From Zygnema cylindricum (lineage: Eukaryota > Streptophyta > Zygnematophyceae > Zygnematales > Zygnemataceae): DNA of 64,000 nucleotides. The position numbers were made by a program, and so were the translations under genes. The notes under the pieces are model-generated. The model did not search any database, was not told the DNA's origin, and saw only the letters and a program-made list of their open reading frames with translations. Every line of letters starts with the position of its first letter. Within the stretch, counting starts at the first letter, position 1. Positions 45,492-56,890 of the stretch are shown piece after piece. The stretch covers positions 62,001 through 126,000 of the forward strand of contig JBBHKE010002445.1 of the NCBI GenBank assembly GCA_037447655.1. Reading direction: 5' to 3'.

Positions 45492-46242
45492 AAACGAAAT
45501 AAACTTTGTAAACTATAATAAAACGAACCGTCATAAAAATATCAATTGTTATTAAATGAAAAAAATGCACGTCGTCACGCGCGACGAAATCAAGCCACAC
45601 TATGTAGGAATCAACATTCATACATTGACAACAAAATTTCGTTTCGTGCGTTTTAGTATTTTCGTACAAACTTATAGTAGTTCAGTTTAGGTTAAACAGG
45701 TTCCGTTTCACTCTGCGTCTAAGTTCAATGTAACACTTAGACGATTAAATTTCAATTTTGCGGCTAAGTGCTCTCACCGTGGAGCTCACGTAAAGACAAA
45801 AAGTGATTGTGTGCAACGCTTTTATTTACATGTGGTTGCCGCAGTTTTGTTACCGTAAACGTTGCCGACCGAGTGAATTGCTTATTTTATTATGACGGTC
45901 GACGTCCGCAATGGCAGCAAAATTTTTAGCGGTTGAAACAATATTTTGAAAGTCGAACTTGTCCAACCGATTGATCGTCAAATTTGTACTCAAGGGTACT
46001 TTATTTGTACCAATATGTACTTTAAACGTACAATTTTTGACAAAGTGACGTAAGTGACTGTGCGCAACCAAAATAGTCAATGCCATGATCCATTCCCAAA
46101 AAATATTACGCTTACCGATATTTTGTTAAGTGGTCAAAAATAGCCGTACAGAAAAAGTGTTGATCACAGGAAAAGTCATTTATGTTGTTACAGTACAGTG
46201 CACCCATTATGTATTTTTCACCAGTTAAAACATATTTATCCG

Positions 46243-46560
46243 TAGTGTTGGGTATCGAGGACCATTTGCCGATATTCGATATATATCAAATTTAAGGTAC
46301 CCGATAATCGATATATTGCTTCAATATATCGAAAATAAAAATATCGTGATATATCGCGATATATCGTATCGCCAATATATCGAAGCATAAAAAGAAAATA
46401 AAAAAAATCACAGGTCACCAAAGTCACGTGCCTTCGGACAAAGTGACCGTAAAATCTTTTCCGAAAGGAAATACAGATTTTCCCTGAAAGTCAGCAGAGT
46501 GAAGGAGATTTTTGAGGTACATTGACGCGGTACACTTGCGAAGTACACTTACATAATATG
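46243..46560. mobile_element. hAT-like fragment with CGATATATCG palindromes
   Basis: Begins TAGTGTTGGGTATCGAGG, like the hAT MITE at 22297, and contains many CGATATATCG words. It interrupts the duplicated segment after TTTATCCG. No right terminal repeat was found; the end is approximate. Confidence 0.5.
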
Positions 46561-46771
46561 CAAGTTGTCGGTTCCGTTTCATTTTGGGCGTCAACGAACC
46601 AAACAATTCTAAACTGTATTTGGAAATCTTAAACCAAACTAAATATCTATATCCGTTAAACAGCTACACCATTAATAGTTATAAATAAGTAGATATTATT
46701 GAACAATGTTAAGAAAACGTCATCACCCCGTGCCCCCATTCTGTGTGACTCCCATTCGGTGCCGAGTGCTA

Positions 46772-46988
46772 CACCGTGCATCGCTATTAGTGTTAATAAT
46801 TTTTTCACCACTTAAAACATCTTTTCTCTGTACACACTTATCATATTTCAGATCTGACGTTTGCGATTGAAATGTAACATTCTCGGCTTTTGATTGGCGG
46901 TTTCACATTGTAAATCCGACAATTTTGTATAGAGACAAGACATTTTAAGTGGCGAAAATATTATTAACACTAATAGCGATACACGGTG
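46772..46988. mobile_element. TA-flanked MITE, CACCG family
   Basis: Ends CACCGTGCATCGCTATTAGTG and CACTAATAGCGATACACGGTG, TA on both sides, internal CTCTGTACACACTTATC palindrome subfamily. Segment A near 21240 reads GTGCTACAGCACC, the empty site. Confidence 0.88.
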
Positions 46989-46996
46989 TACAGAAC

Positions 46997-48389
46997 ACTG
47001 TAAATTGTTATTAGCGTTTAGAAGTTACGGAACTTTTGCATGTGATAAAGTCACAGTTATTTTTTGTCGCTTTCCTCCATAACTTAGAAAAAAACGAGAA
47101 AATCCGTAGCGGTACCAAAAAAATGTAATTAACACCGTACAAGTTGCGTTAACCTTAAACTCTATATGTACCGCATTTTGTTGTCTACCGCGATACAATT
47201 TGTCGTCCAGCGCATTTCGACCTTGTTTCGCATCATTCTAGCTCATGTTCAAACTGTACATAAAATCACCTCGCGATGTGATTTTAAATGAAGTTCCATA
47301 AGTTGAGCGAATAGGCAGATGCTGTTGCACGTGTCGCAAGTTTTTTACAATTTTTGTGTGCGGATTACAAAAAAGTAAAAAACACTGCACATTTTCAGCC
47401 TGTCCGTACTGTTTTACGTGCGCTGCTTTCCGTACAAGGGGCGTCTCTCTCAAACACACGTGTTTTCACACATACGGCGTAGGAAAAACGTTGGACACCT
47501 GTCATCAAGTGGGAAGATGAAAAACGAAACCGCATTTTTGTGCGACAGCGAAAGGTATTTTAGTGTTTCGACAAGTCGACAATGTGGCGTACGGACACTA
47601 CGAAGTAACAAAAATTGTACAGCGTGCGGAGAGACACCTCAAATTGAATTCGAGTGGAAGTTTCGCCTCATTTTGTGTACCACTTCATTTGTCACAATGT
47701 TTCGTACACGTCTACGTAAGTCACTTTTTTAAGTAACAAGTTATTAGTAATTTCATCTAAATGCTTTGAAAGTTGTACAGAGAATCTTCACTAAAAAACA
47801 AAGTAACAAGACTAAGTTTTAGTTTCATGCGAAGGTACCTTTAATAGTGTTAAAAACTAATTAGTCTTATTAAGGCTAATTTGAGTTTTTCAAGATTTTG
47901 AAAAAAAAAATTACTTTATTGATCCATAACGTTGTTTTGGGTACAACGTATCTACCCTCAGGATCTTCACACTAAAACAGGTAAAAGTACAAAATCTGAC
48001 AAATCATACACCGTCTCCTCATAATACTCTAATTTATTCATCATTCTAATTTGGGTTTTCTCCCGTATAATTAATATACGATCAATATCTTTACATTAAA
48101 ATTGGTACGATCTCATTCTGTCTTTTATTTCAAACGCAGTTTTACGTGAGATAAAGATTATTTTAGTCCATGTTTCATACTTTTTTACTTAAAAAAGTAC
48201 CATTTTTTACGGACTTACATGTTCGTACACCACACTATTCAAGTAGATCGTAAATTATAATTATAAACGCCAATTCACCATAACCTTAATTAACGTAGAA
48301 ATAAACTTAGTGTTATTTGTTATATTTCAAATAAAACCTTTAAAATTGGGGGCACTGAGCGTGCACAACGCTAACAACGATTGGCGGTG
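46997..48389. mobile_element. Probable larger CACCG-family element
   Basis: Left end CACTGTAAATTGTTATTAGCG and right end CGCTAACAACGATTGGCGGTG with TA at 48390-48391, absent from segment A. It includes the dispersed repeat shared with 26581-27060. No transposase; it may be a composite of older insertions. Confidence 0.55.
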
Positions 48390-48899
48390 TACCTAATTGG
48401 TCGTGTTATAATTTGGAAAAAACATAGTTGTTCAAATCGTGCGATTTTTTTTTATTCAGATTTCTACGTATAATTCATGACTTTTGAAAAAATCGCAAAA
48501 AAACGCGGAGTATTTTTTGTGCGGTAAACTCAACGGAAAATTTACGGGAATTGTACGGTTTTTTACGCGAAAAGTATGGACTTTGAGGAAAAGATACGTT
48601 GCACTATTTAATACTTTCTGTCCGGTAAACTGAACACTAATTTTACGGGAAATGTACGGACTTTTACGAAAAGAGACATTGTAGTGTTGCACGATTTGCG
48701 CGCAGTAAGTTTGAATTTTGTATGATGGTGTTCTTCAATTTCTTTTCAGAGAAGCCGCCATAAAAACGAATCTTCAAGGAAGCCGCCATTACTGACAAAA
48801 AATATGACTCTGACAAAAAGGTGGCGTTAGCCAGTGTTTAAACTTAGCCCTAGAAGTTGCCATAGTAGCCCGTCCCCTCAATCGGTGGTAACCAGTTGA

Positions 48900-50172
48900 T
48901 GGAGAAATTATGAAAAGTGCGCTAAATATTTAAAGGAATTGCTAATCGCAGTGACAATTTTGCTCCGCGAAAAAAGTTGCTTCAGCGTTTAAAACTGTAC
49001 ATTTTAAGTATAGATTAGTAGAGTTAAGCACCGTTGAGTTTAGATTTGACAGTCAATCCGTCGAACAATCTTGACTTGGAAAATATTCAAATGTTGTAAC
49101 AACCAGTAAAAAAAGTGCAGCGCTTGCAAACGTCGACTGTCATAAAATAACAACAATTCACACGGCCGACCAAGGTTTACCGATAACAAAAGTCCGGCAA
49201 CCGCATGTTAATAAAATTACCGCGCGCAGGTACTTTCTCACTTCAATTGAGTTGCACTGTGTGAGCACATGTTGGCTTTTAACTTAGCCGCAAAAGCGTT
49301 ACGTTGAACTCACAAATTAAAGGACGACGTGATATGGATAAATAAACTCGCACAAAACGAAAGAAACTTCGTACACGATAACAAAAAGGCATTGTTGTTC
49401 AAATCATATTTTACGCTTGATTCAAACGCGGGAATAATACGTAGAAATCAGAGAGGTCGATTTGAAGAAATTGTTAATGATTGAAAATCCTTACTATTCC
49501 GTACATTTCAAAAAAAATGAGTTTTACATGTACCGCAGTTTGTGCATTTACTGTACAATTTTCGTCTCTTCTCGTAATAGTTTGTACATTTTTGGTACAA
49601 TTCCGTACATTTCTTGTAAAAATTTTGTTCAGATTACCGTAGAGAAAGCACTAATAAGTGCAATGTATCTTTTTGTCAAATTCCGTACATTTTCCGTAAA
49701 AAACCGTATAGCTACCGTCAAAATAACGTACTATTCCCATAAATTGGCCGTTCACTTTACCGTACATAAAGTACATTTCGATTTTTTACGATTTTTTCAA
49801 AAGTCACGAATAATAAGTAAAAATCGGAAAAAATGAAAAATTGCGCGATTTCAACGAGTATGCAAAAAGGTCGCGCCGATAAACATTGATGAAATAAATG
49901 ATAAATACGCACGTCGTCACGAGCGGCCAAATCAAGCCAGAAAGTACTTGCACGCAAACAGTTTTTTTTACATGCAGTTGTCGCAGTTTTGTTACTCGTA
50001 AACCTTGGCCGTCCGTGTGTGTTGTTAATCTTTTATGACTGTCGACGTTCGCAAGCGCGACACTTTTTTAACCAGTTCTTACAACATTTGAATCTTTCCC
50101 GAGTCAAAGTTGTTCGACGGATTGACTGTCAAATCTAAACTCAACGGTAAGTAACTGTACTAATCTGTGCTT
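48900..50172. mobile_element. Second Mutator-like element, right arm cut by the Gypsy element
   Basis: Inverted arms of about 250 bases at 48960-49250 and 49930-50172 share GACAGTCAATCCGTCGAACAA and AACAATTCACACGGCCGACC with the arms of the element at 37479-46097. The internal GCACGTCGTCACG word adjoins the right arm in both. The right arm stops at 50172, exactly where the Gypsy LTR begins. Minus ORF 48456-48692 and plus ORF 49462-49836 are inverted copies of one another, not genes. Confidence 0.7.
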
Positions 50173-51117
50173 TGTCATGCCGTAAAACGTCAGCAGGTAT
50201 TGTGATTAAGTCATGTACTAATTGAAGTTTCGGTGACGTGAAAGGTACATACCCGAGGGTACAACTAGAGATTCGTACGGGACAAAGGTCGAAATATACT
50301 CTCGTACGGAACTACGGGAACACAATGTGAAATCAGCGTGGAACTGGACCATGCTACGGCATCAGACGTCACGAATTCAAGCGGCCACAAACGTGACAGG
50401 TGTCTGAAGTCATGAACCCATGGAGGTTCATGCATCATTTTTGCTTAGCTTAGGGAGGGTTTTTATCCTCGAGGTGTAGATGTAAGGCAATCTGAGGCGG
50501 CCACGCAGCGGTCGTCTCTTGAAACTGCCAGCGTTTTAACATAGAAACCTGCCTGCTCAGAGACATGTAGGAATTAGTGTAACCGTACGGATTAGTGAAA
50601 GCATAGGATAAATGCCATTTGGCCAGATAAAAACTTTTGCAAATTATGTACGGGAATCCAACATTGGAAGGTTGTCGTTTTTTGGCAGGCTTTTTCTCGG
50701 GATTTGTCGAACCTTGTGATTTTAGGGTTTTTCACCTAGATATTTAGTGACACGCTAATTTTTGAGTTAGGGTTTTTCCTTTTTCAGACCCATAGTATCA
50801 TGCTAGTAATTGTCTCTGAGCTTCTCCTTCTCTTTGTACTAAGACCTTACCTAATCTACCGGCGCAAGCCAACTTGCAAGGTTTTTCCTCCAGACCATCT
50901 TCTACTTGCTGTGATTTGTGGATTGTGTCTGTGGACTTGGTGTTTTCTTGCTGTCTGGACGTTGACCGTACACGCTGGTACTCACCTTGCCTAGCCTTGG
51001 AGGAATACCGGTTATCTCGGCTCTTTCATCCGGCTAAGGAAGGGTTCTTACTAGCTGATTGGACTCCTATAGGGAATATTGATGACTTCAGGGCCCAGTG
51101 GCTACTGTCGCAAATAT
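50173..51117 (+). repeat. Gypsy 5' LTR
   Basis: Matches 60570-61501 from TGTCATGCCGTAA to CTACTGTCGCAAATAT with scattered differences. The true LTR may extend further right if the downstream copy is truncated at 61501. Contains GGTTTTTATCCTC and GAATACCGGTTATCTCGGCTC blocks. No gene. Confidence 0.85.
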
Positions 51118-52380
51118 TCCAGTTCTTAATTTGTTTCTTTCTAATTTTCTTTATTCCTTGTGTCAATTGTTTTCTTTCTGTCTAGTTTATTTTCATTCGT
51201 TTCATTTCCAATTTTCTTTATTCTTGGTGTCTTCGGTCTAGTTTGTTTTAAATTTGTTGAAATAAAAAAAAAGGAAAAAAAAAAGTATAAATTTTTTGTT
51301 ATGCTTTGATTTCATTTTATTGTTCGCCTACTTTGTTTTTAAGTTGCTGAATTTCAGATTGTTGAACTGTCCGGTATCGTTTTCTCTTCTTTCTTCCTAC
51401 CGGATTAACTCACTCAGAAAACCTAGAAAACTTAAAAACTCATAAAAAAAAAAAAACCTAAGAAAAATATATATAAATATTAGGTTGCACGAATTATCAT
51501 GAAAATTATCATTGCTTTATAGACGGGCAGAGCGTGGTATAGTGCTGATAGGCGTGCCCTAACAAGCTACTAACTACGTTGGTATTTTGAGCTGCGATCT
51601 CTTCTCGACGATTCGAAATTGGAGGGAGGTTGGAGCATCGCTAGGAGACCTTACAGACCGCTTCGGGTGAGTAATCGGGTCCTTGTGGTTGCAGGCGCAT
51701 GATAGGTTGTTAAGCGCGATAACCTAGAGGGGTTAAAATCCGACCGAAGGCCGTACCTTCATTTTCGCATAGGCATTGTGGTTGCATTTTCTGTAGATCT
51801 GACCGTGATTGGTGTTGGATAGCGACTTCTTGTCTATTACATCTGGCTTTGTTGGGCCAGGATTATTTTTTGTTTACTACATCTGGCCTTGTGGGCCTTG
51901 AATAGTTTTCTGTTTTATTAAATCTGGCCACAAGTGGCCTTGCATTGGTGACATGTTTCTTCTTCGAGTGGCTTGAAGTGACTTTTGTGGGATTGCTTAG
52001 ATCTGGCCGTGAACAGCCTTGTTAGGGGTGTCCACGATTAGACTAACCCCGGTGATAGAGAATAGATCAAATCGTTTACGGGGGTAATTGTTTACGTGGG
52101 TGCTTGTTTGCGTGAATTTGAATACTTCCTGTGTGATTTGATTATTAAATCTCGCGGTGGGCATTTGCACACTGACCCTGAGTAGGGTCCGACATCTAGT
52201 TGCATCCGGATAAGACGACTGTCAGTTTACATTGCAACAGACTGGAACAATTTACCGTTTCTAGCTGGTACCACTAGGAGCTCCAGTCTTTACCGTGGAC
52301 CGGATCGGGATTTGATTCCTGACCGCTCACCTCCTGTCCAGCTTTTAGATCATACTGGTCATTCTGCTCTGTCTTAGCTT
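51118..52380 (+). other. Gypsy 5' leader with repeated ATCTGGCC hairpin motif
   Basis: T-rich, then an A-run near 51425-51480, then a non-coding leader. Between about 51785 and 52025, four units of the form ATCTGGCC...GGCCTTG occur, each able to fold as a short hairpin. No frame is open across the leader. Confidence 0.55.
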
Positions 52381-52499
52381 ACGGGTTCACCCGACTCTAG
52401 ATCTGGTATTACCACTACATATAGATCTACATCATCTGTCTCCTCATCCTCTTCCCATAGCTGGGGGGAAGATTCGGATATAGACTCCTTTGATATCCG

Positions 52500-53858
52500 G
52501 GATCTAAATCTACTACCTTCGCTTTTGCCTTTGAGCGGAAATATACACACAAACTCAGATTCCTATTTTGGGGATATGGCCTCGCCCATAGACACTGGAG
52601 GAGGTAGAAATCAGTTTTGTTTTTCCGGTCTCAAGGACACTATCTCCTTGTCACATTTTCGAATGCTTTTTAATACCGAGATGCGCGATCTCGCATTCCG
52701 GTATTAAGACCGTTATGATTTACGAGTTGCTTTTTTGTTACTTGGGTGATATCTTAAGGGATCTGCCCTATCTTTATATACACGGAAATATACGGTTATT
52801 TGTGCTATGACAGAAATGGCACCCGCATATTCTGGATCTTTAGTCATAACAAGCAGTCCAGAAATTCTTTTCCAAGCTGCGGTACCCGCAGTTTATGACT
52901 CTGCAGGTAACGAAATTTCACCGGAAATACCTGAGGTTCCTCATCAGTTCGCTGTTGCGGCTCGGGTAGCGATTCCAGCTCGCCTTCCAATGCTGGTTCC
53001 ACTAAGGGATCCGGTATCGTTTGTCTTCAGTTTATTATAGGAAGAGTATCGAATGTAGAATCCCGATCATGTTAAAGAACAAATGAATTTTGAACGTCGC
53101 CTAGGCGAAACCGCTCCCGCATTGCGAGCACGTATGGAAACATTACGTGAAGCACTGCCAGATATCATGTCAGACGCAGAGGCAGTTCAAAAATTTGTGG
53201 GGCAATGTCCTACCGAATCTCGACGTTTCATTCAATGCCATTTGACTGAGGCATATGGCCTCAAATTTACCTTCGAGCAGGCTGCAGAGTATGTCATACG
53301 GTATGAAATGCAGACCAGCTGGTGGGACGCACATGAGCGACCCAAATCTTCTCCTAATGCAAACCCGAATCTTAATCCTAATCCACGCAACCCATGGCCC
53401 AATCCGAGACCCCCAAGGACTCCAGCCATGGGAACATTACCAACAAACCCTAATGTTCGTATATGTTTTCGATGTGGTAACACTGGTCACGACGCACGTA
53501 GCTGTCCGGATAAGACCGCCAAATGTACTCATTGTAATCAAACGGGTCATTTTGTACATCGATGTCGCATTAAAAATCCCGATTTGAGTTATCAAAATCA
53601 AATCAAAAACGGCGGTATACTTGCTCGCTCGGCATAATTGGTCACTTCACCCAAAGGAGTGGAGAAAGACAACCCTCCAAAAATCAGTAGGAGGGAACGA
53701 GAGAAAGCCGAGATGCAGGCCATTGTAGCGGCTATGATGAAGGAGCAATTTGCCGCGCTTATGGCGCAAGTCAAACCGTAATTAACCCGAATGGCTCGAA
53801 CTGTGGTCCACATGCCCTCTTTTGCTGACGATCTCTTCGGAAGTCCACTGTTCAATAG
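52500..53858 (+). pseudogene. gag: Gypsy gag with two CCHC zinc knuckles
   Basis: Gag-like region from about 52525 (LSHFRMLFNTEMRDLAFRY, then stop), continuing in 52807-53040 and 53083-53637. A helical capsid part (RARMETLREALPDI, AVQKFVGQCPTESRRF) is followed by an Asn/Pro-rich linker and the two knuckles CFRCGNTGHDARSC and CTHCNQTGHFVHRC (about 53464-53570). The nucleocapsid zinc knuckles would bind the genomic RNA. Stops at 52706, 53038, 53056, 53635 and 53779 break the frame. Beyond 53637 the frame reads on through a Lys/Glu-rich stretch to the Copia LTR insertion. Confidence 0.85.
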
Positions 53859-54861
53859 TGTTGAAATAAGTAGTTTTTATATTTTCTAGGTCTAAATTAA
53901 TTAGCGAAAAACATATAAAGAAAATGTAGGCAGCCTGCCTCCATCTCTTCTCTCTTGTTGTAGTCACTGAAGGAGAGAGAGAGAGCGATGGAGCCATGGC
54001 TGCCTCAGCTCCATAGGAAGGACTAAAGAGTGACTTTAAGTTACTCTCAACAAAAGGTTGAGTCTGGTAAGACTCGAACCCCTGACCGACAGACCGCGGC
54101 GTAGCCGTTAGCTCTAACCAGTCTGTCGTAGAAGTCCGTTAAGAGATATAGGGTTTCATTAATATTTAAACTATTCTGTAATACATAAATCATTTAACTG
54201 AAACTCTTTACGACACACATAGATACACTTTTACGAAATGCGAAGTACTGTACTAAATTGAAACAAATATTTCGCAAGTATTTATTACGGTTCAGATTTC
54301 ATTTCGCGTCAAATTTAACGGCGCACATCATCGCCGAAATCTCGGAATGGTCACTTTGGCATTTAGTGACGTGGTATGACTTGGCGCCACGTGGAGAGAT
54401 GACATTCGGTCGCGGGAATTCCGAGGAACGTACGGACGAGTGGAAAATAGACACGCGTCCGCCTAATGGCCTTGTCGTACAGAGGCCATACAGAAAGTAC
54501 ATCGGCAGTAGTACTTTCTGGTACTACACAGTGTTCTGATTGGTTCGTACGGGCAGTAGATAGGGGTTGTGAGAGAGAACTAGGAAAAACTAGGACTTAG
54601 GAGAAATCAGGTAGATAACCCTCTCTCTCTTTGAGAGTTTGTATAAATTGGCATCTTTGCCACCCTATAACGTATCGGCTGGTTGGCCGTTTTCAGTGAT
54701 TTTTTTTGCAACGTACTCAGGGGAGTCCAAACTACACAGGGGTGCAGTCAAATTGTCAGTTTGCATTTTTGGGTAGCAGTGGTTGTGGCTTGAAGTGGGT
54801 TAGTTAAATAATATCTGGAGGCTTCCTGAATTCTGTAGTCCAATGGAGGACACAAATTGCA
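53859..54861 (+). mobile_element. Solo Copia LTR inserted in the Gypsy gag-protease linker
   Basis: Starts TGTTGAAATAAGTAG and ends ACACAAATTGCA; flanks AATAG (53854-53858) and AACAG (54862-54866) are a 5-base duplication with one transition. The Gypsy reading frame resumes after it. The LTR core matches the other Copia LTRs (TTTTCTAGGTCT, GAGCCATGG, CCCTCTCTC). It carries the most tRNA-like antisense segment, at 54065-54135. Confidence 0.88.
54065..54135 (-). other. tRNA-like segment with A and B boxes, antisense in solo LTR
   Basis: On the minus strand: A box TGGTTAGAGCT (54110-54120), an anticodon-arm-like stretch, and B box GGGTTCGAGTC (54071-54081). Both boxes fit the RNA polymerase III internal promoter. 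The acceptor stem does not close, so this is a tRNA-derived relic rather than a tRNA gene. Confidence 0.6.
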
Positions 54862-55560
54862 AACAGTGGGCGGCTTAGTTTAATGGGACTCTCGATCATA
54901 ATCGTGAGTCTGTATCCATTAACAAGCGTATCCCACTATCATTTGCTAAAGAACCCCGCTCCCCTATTCTAGAAACAGCTTCAAGCATCACCGCTGAAGC
55001 ATTAACTACTTTAGAGAGGAGCATACAAGACACATATAATGTCAAAGAACGGTTGTCCATCCTGTCCACCATGCTTCGCGAGTTAGATAATAACGAAAAA
55101 ACTATAGATCTAACTCTTTCAGCAGTTGCGTTACAAGCATTACAAAACCATCGTAATGCTTTCTCCCTTCAAGCTGTTACTCTTGAAGAGCGATCTAGCC
55201 TCACTCCTCACATCAGTTTTCTAGATAATAAATTGGGCGTGTTCACAGTTAATGGGTTTGCTCCGGCACTTCCTTTCATGGATACAGGTGCAAAGCCAAT
55301 TATCCTCGGTTCTGATTTTGCCATCAAAATAGGTCTTACATCAGATAAGCTGCAACCCACTACCACACGTCTATTGACTTCCGCAGGTACCACAAAACCA
55401 GTCCTCGGTATTACGATAGACCCAATCTGTTTTCAGTTTCAGAGTCAGTCAGCGACGGATTTCGCAGAAATTTATGCTCACGCCTTGGTCACCAAGTGTA
55501 GTGACTATGAATGCTTGGTTGGTCAAGACGTTATCTTCCGAGTTGGGGGGGGGTTGATAT
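54862..55560 (+). pseudogene. Gypsy aspartic protease
   Basis: Frame from the solo LTR (one TAG at about 54875, where Gln would fit) into the open frame 55053-55673. Catalytic FMDTGAK with the Asp codon at 55281-55283, followed by LGSDFAIKIGL and CLVGQDVIF. This is a retropepsin-type protease with D-T-G, which would cleave the Gag-Pol precursor. The frame is lost at a G-run near 55545-55553, where a one-base change separates it from the following methyltransferase frame. Confidence 0.85.
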
Positions 55561-55924
55561 GCATGATGATCAAACATTTTCGTACAGACCTAACAATTTT
55601 CCGGAACACAAAATTTGCTTACCCCTTATCTCGGCTCGACAACCCATGCCTACTACGGCCCATTCGGCGCTGATCTTGCCACCCTATGCCGCAGTTGGCA
55701 TAGGTGCAGACATCATTGAATCTCTAACAGCTGATGAAATCTCACCAGATTCCCCGAGATTACCAGAATTATTTAGGACACCCGGATATACCATTCACTC
55801 TTCAGATTTTAACCGACTATATAAATTTACTATACCAATTCCTTTATCTAGTATTCTAGATCCACCCATTAGTGATATAGATCCTTCCGGGTTCTTGCCC
55901 ATTAAATGGACACCGGTCAATTTA

Positions 55925-56890
55925 CAACCTCACCAAAACGGTCTCGTTATCTTAGACCATTTTGCAATAATAGGGACTTCACTTCTCTATTGCCTTCCGA
56001 ACGGTCTTCTGAAAAAGCATTACTATTGCGTAGATAACGACCCGTTGGCCAGACGTGCTCAGTTGCACCACTATCAAGTCTTGCACAAAAAGTATCCTCA
56101 TCTCTTACCCCAGTCCGATTTTCACGATATGCATTCGGCGTTGCCACAAGATATCCGGCTAATAGGAAATCATCATTTAATGGAATTGGAATCAATTGAT
56201 CTCCTCTTTGCCGGATGGGAATGTTAAGGTATATCTAGGGCCGAGAAAGGTTTAGGTCTCGCAGATCCGCTTACTAAGCTGTTCTTCAAGGTGGTTCGTC
56301 TGATCCATTTCTTCCAAAAACTAGATCATCTTTTAGGGTACGTCTTAGAAAATATAGCATCTTATAATGATCCCCAACCCACGGTTCTAGTTGATTACAA
56401 ACGTATCAAATCATTGATTGGACCACCGCTAATTATCGATGCCGCACGCCACGGTTCGTTGGCCCATTGGGTTCGGTCCGAATGGACTAACCTGGTGGAC
56501 ATGGGTTGGCTCCGAGAGGCTAACCTCGCTGTCCGACCACCTAACTTTTCCATTCACGATGCACTTCTTCCATTTCATAAGGTCAGACATGTATACAGAC
56601 AGACTATCTTCCGCATTTGGTCTTAACATCCCGGGCCAATCACTACATGCAGTGCCTACACTAGTTTCATATCCACATTCTTACGCATACTCCAACAATG
56701 GATCGGGCATGCTTCAGAATACTCATACAGGCAGCTTAAGAGAACCTACATCCCCAGAACGAGAACATCTTTTACATTTCATCTCAGGCACCACTGCTGC
56801 TCCGGGACTCACCGAGAGGCAGCGCTGCACCTTACTTGGTCGTGTCATGGATCCCCAATCACTGTCATTTGTCTTAGGCATGGGGTTCGC
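55925..56890 (+). pseudogene. Cytosine-5 DNA methyltransferase domain inside Gypsy pol
   Basis: Lies between protease and reverse transcriptase. Motifs of the C5-methyltransferase fold occur in the right order: motif I LVILDHFAIIGTSL (cofactor binding, about 55943-55987); a CVDNDPLAR acidic loop; motif IV GWEC with the catalytic Cys codon at 56222-56224; a GLGLADPLTKLFFKVVRLI segment as in PCQ-loop followers; motif VI VLENI (56342-56356); motif VIII AHWVRSEWTNL (56462-56494); then, in the next frame, REPTSPEREHLLHF and motifs IX/X TERQRCTLLGRVMDPQSL (about 56810-56865). It would methylate cytosine using S-adenosylmethionine. Damage: TAA at 56225-56227 where Gln of a Cys-Gln pair is expected, Trp for Arg in motif VIII, and a frameshift near 56585. 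Which methyltransferase class it came from is unclear; motif VIII looks DNMT3-like, the Cys-Gln more like Dcm/DNMT1. Confidence 0.85.

Larger units (their letters stand above)
37479..46097. mobile_element. Mutator-like element with long inverted ends, split by Copia-2
   Basis: Terminal inverted repeats of about 370 bases (37479-37848 and 45728-46097) starting GGGAATTGATCATG and GGGAATGGATCATG. They are flanked by AAAAAATA (37471-37478 and 46098-46105), an 8- to 9-base duplication. Segment A shows the empty site near 20425. Without the nested Copia-2 the element is about 2.1 kb. No transposase is visible; the minus ORF at 38461-38907 has no recognisable motif. Long inverted ends and duplication size fit a Mutator-like element. 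Confidence 0.82.
46098..48420. repeat. Duplicated repeat segment B, right part
   Basis: Resumes segment B after the Mutator-like element (ATATTACGCTTACCGATA, AGCCGTACAGAAAAAGTGTTGATCAC) and matches segment A 20430-21290. It is interrupted by a hAT-like left end at 46243, a MITE at 46772-46988 and a larger insert at 46997-48389. Confidence 0.7.

Noticed and set aside
48456-49836. Similar ORFs on opposite strands (48456-48692 and 49462-49836), considered as a gene pair
   Set aside because: They are inverted copies of one AT-rich repeat with CGTACATTT words; similarity is at the DNA level and no domain is visible.
55545-55553. Programmed frameshift between Gypsy protease and methyltransferase
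   Set aside because: The shift is at a long G-run and the element has several other unrelated shifts and stops, so mutation or sequencing error is more likely.
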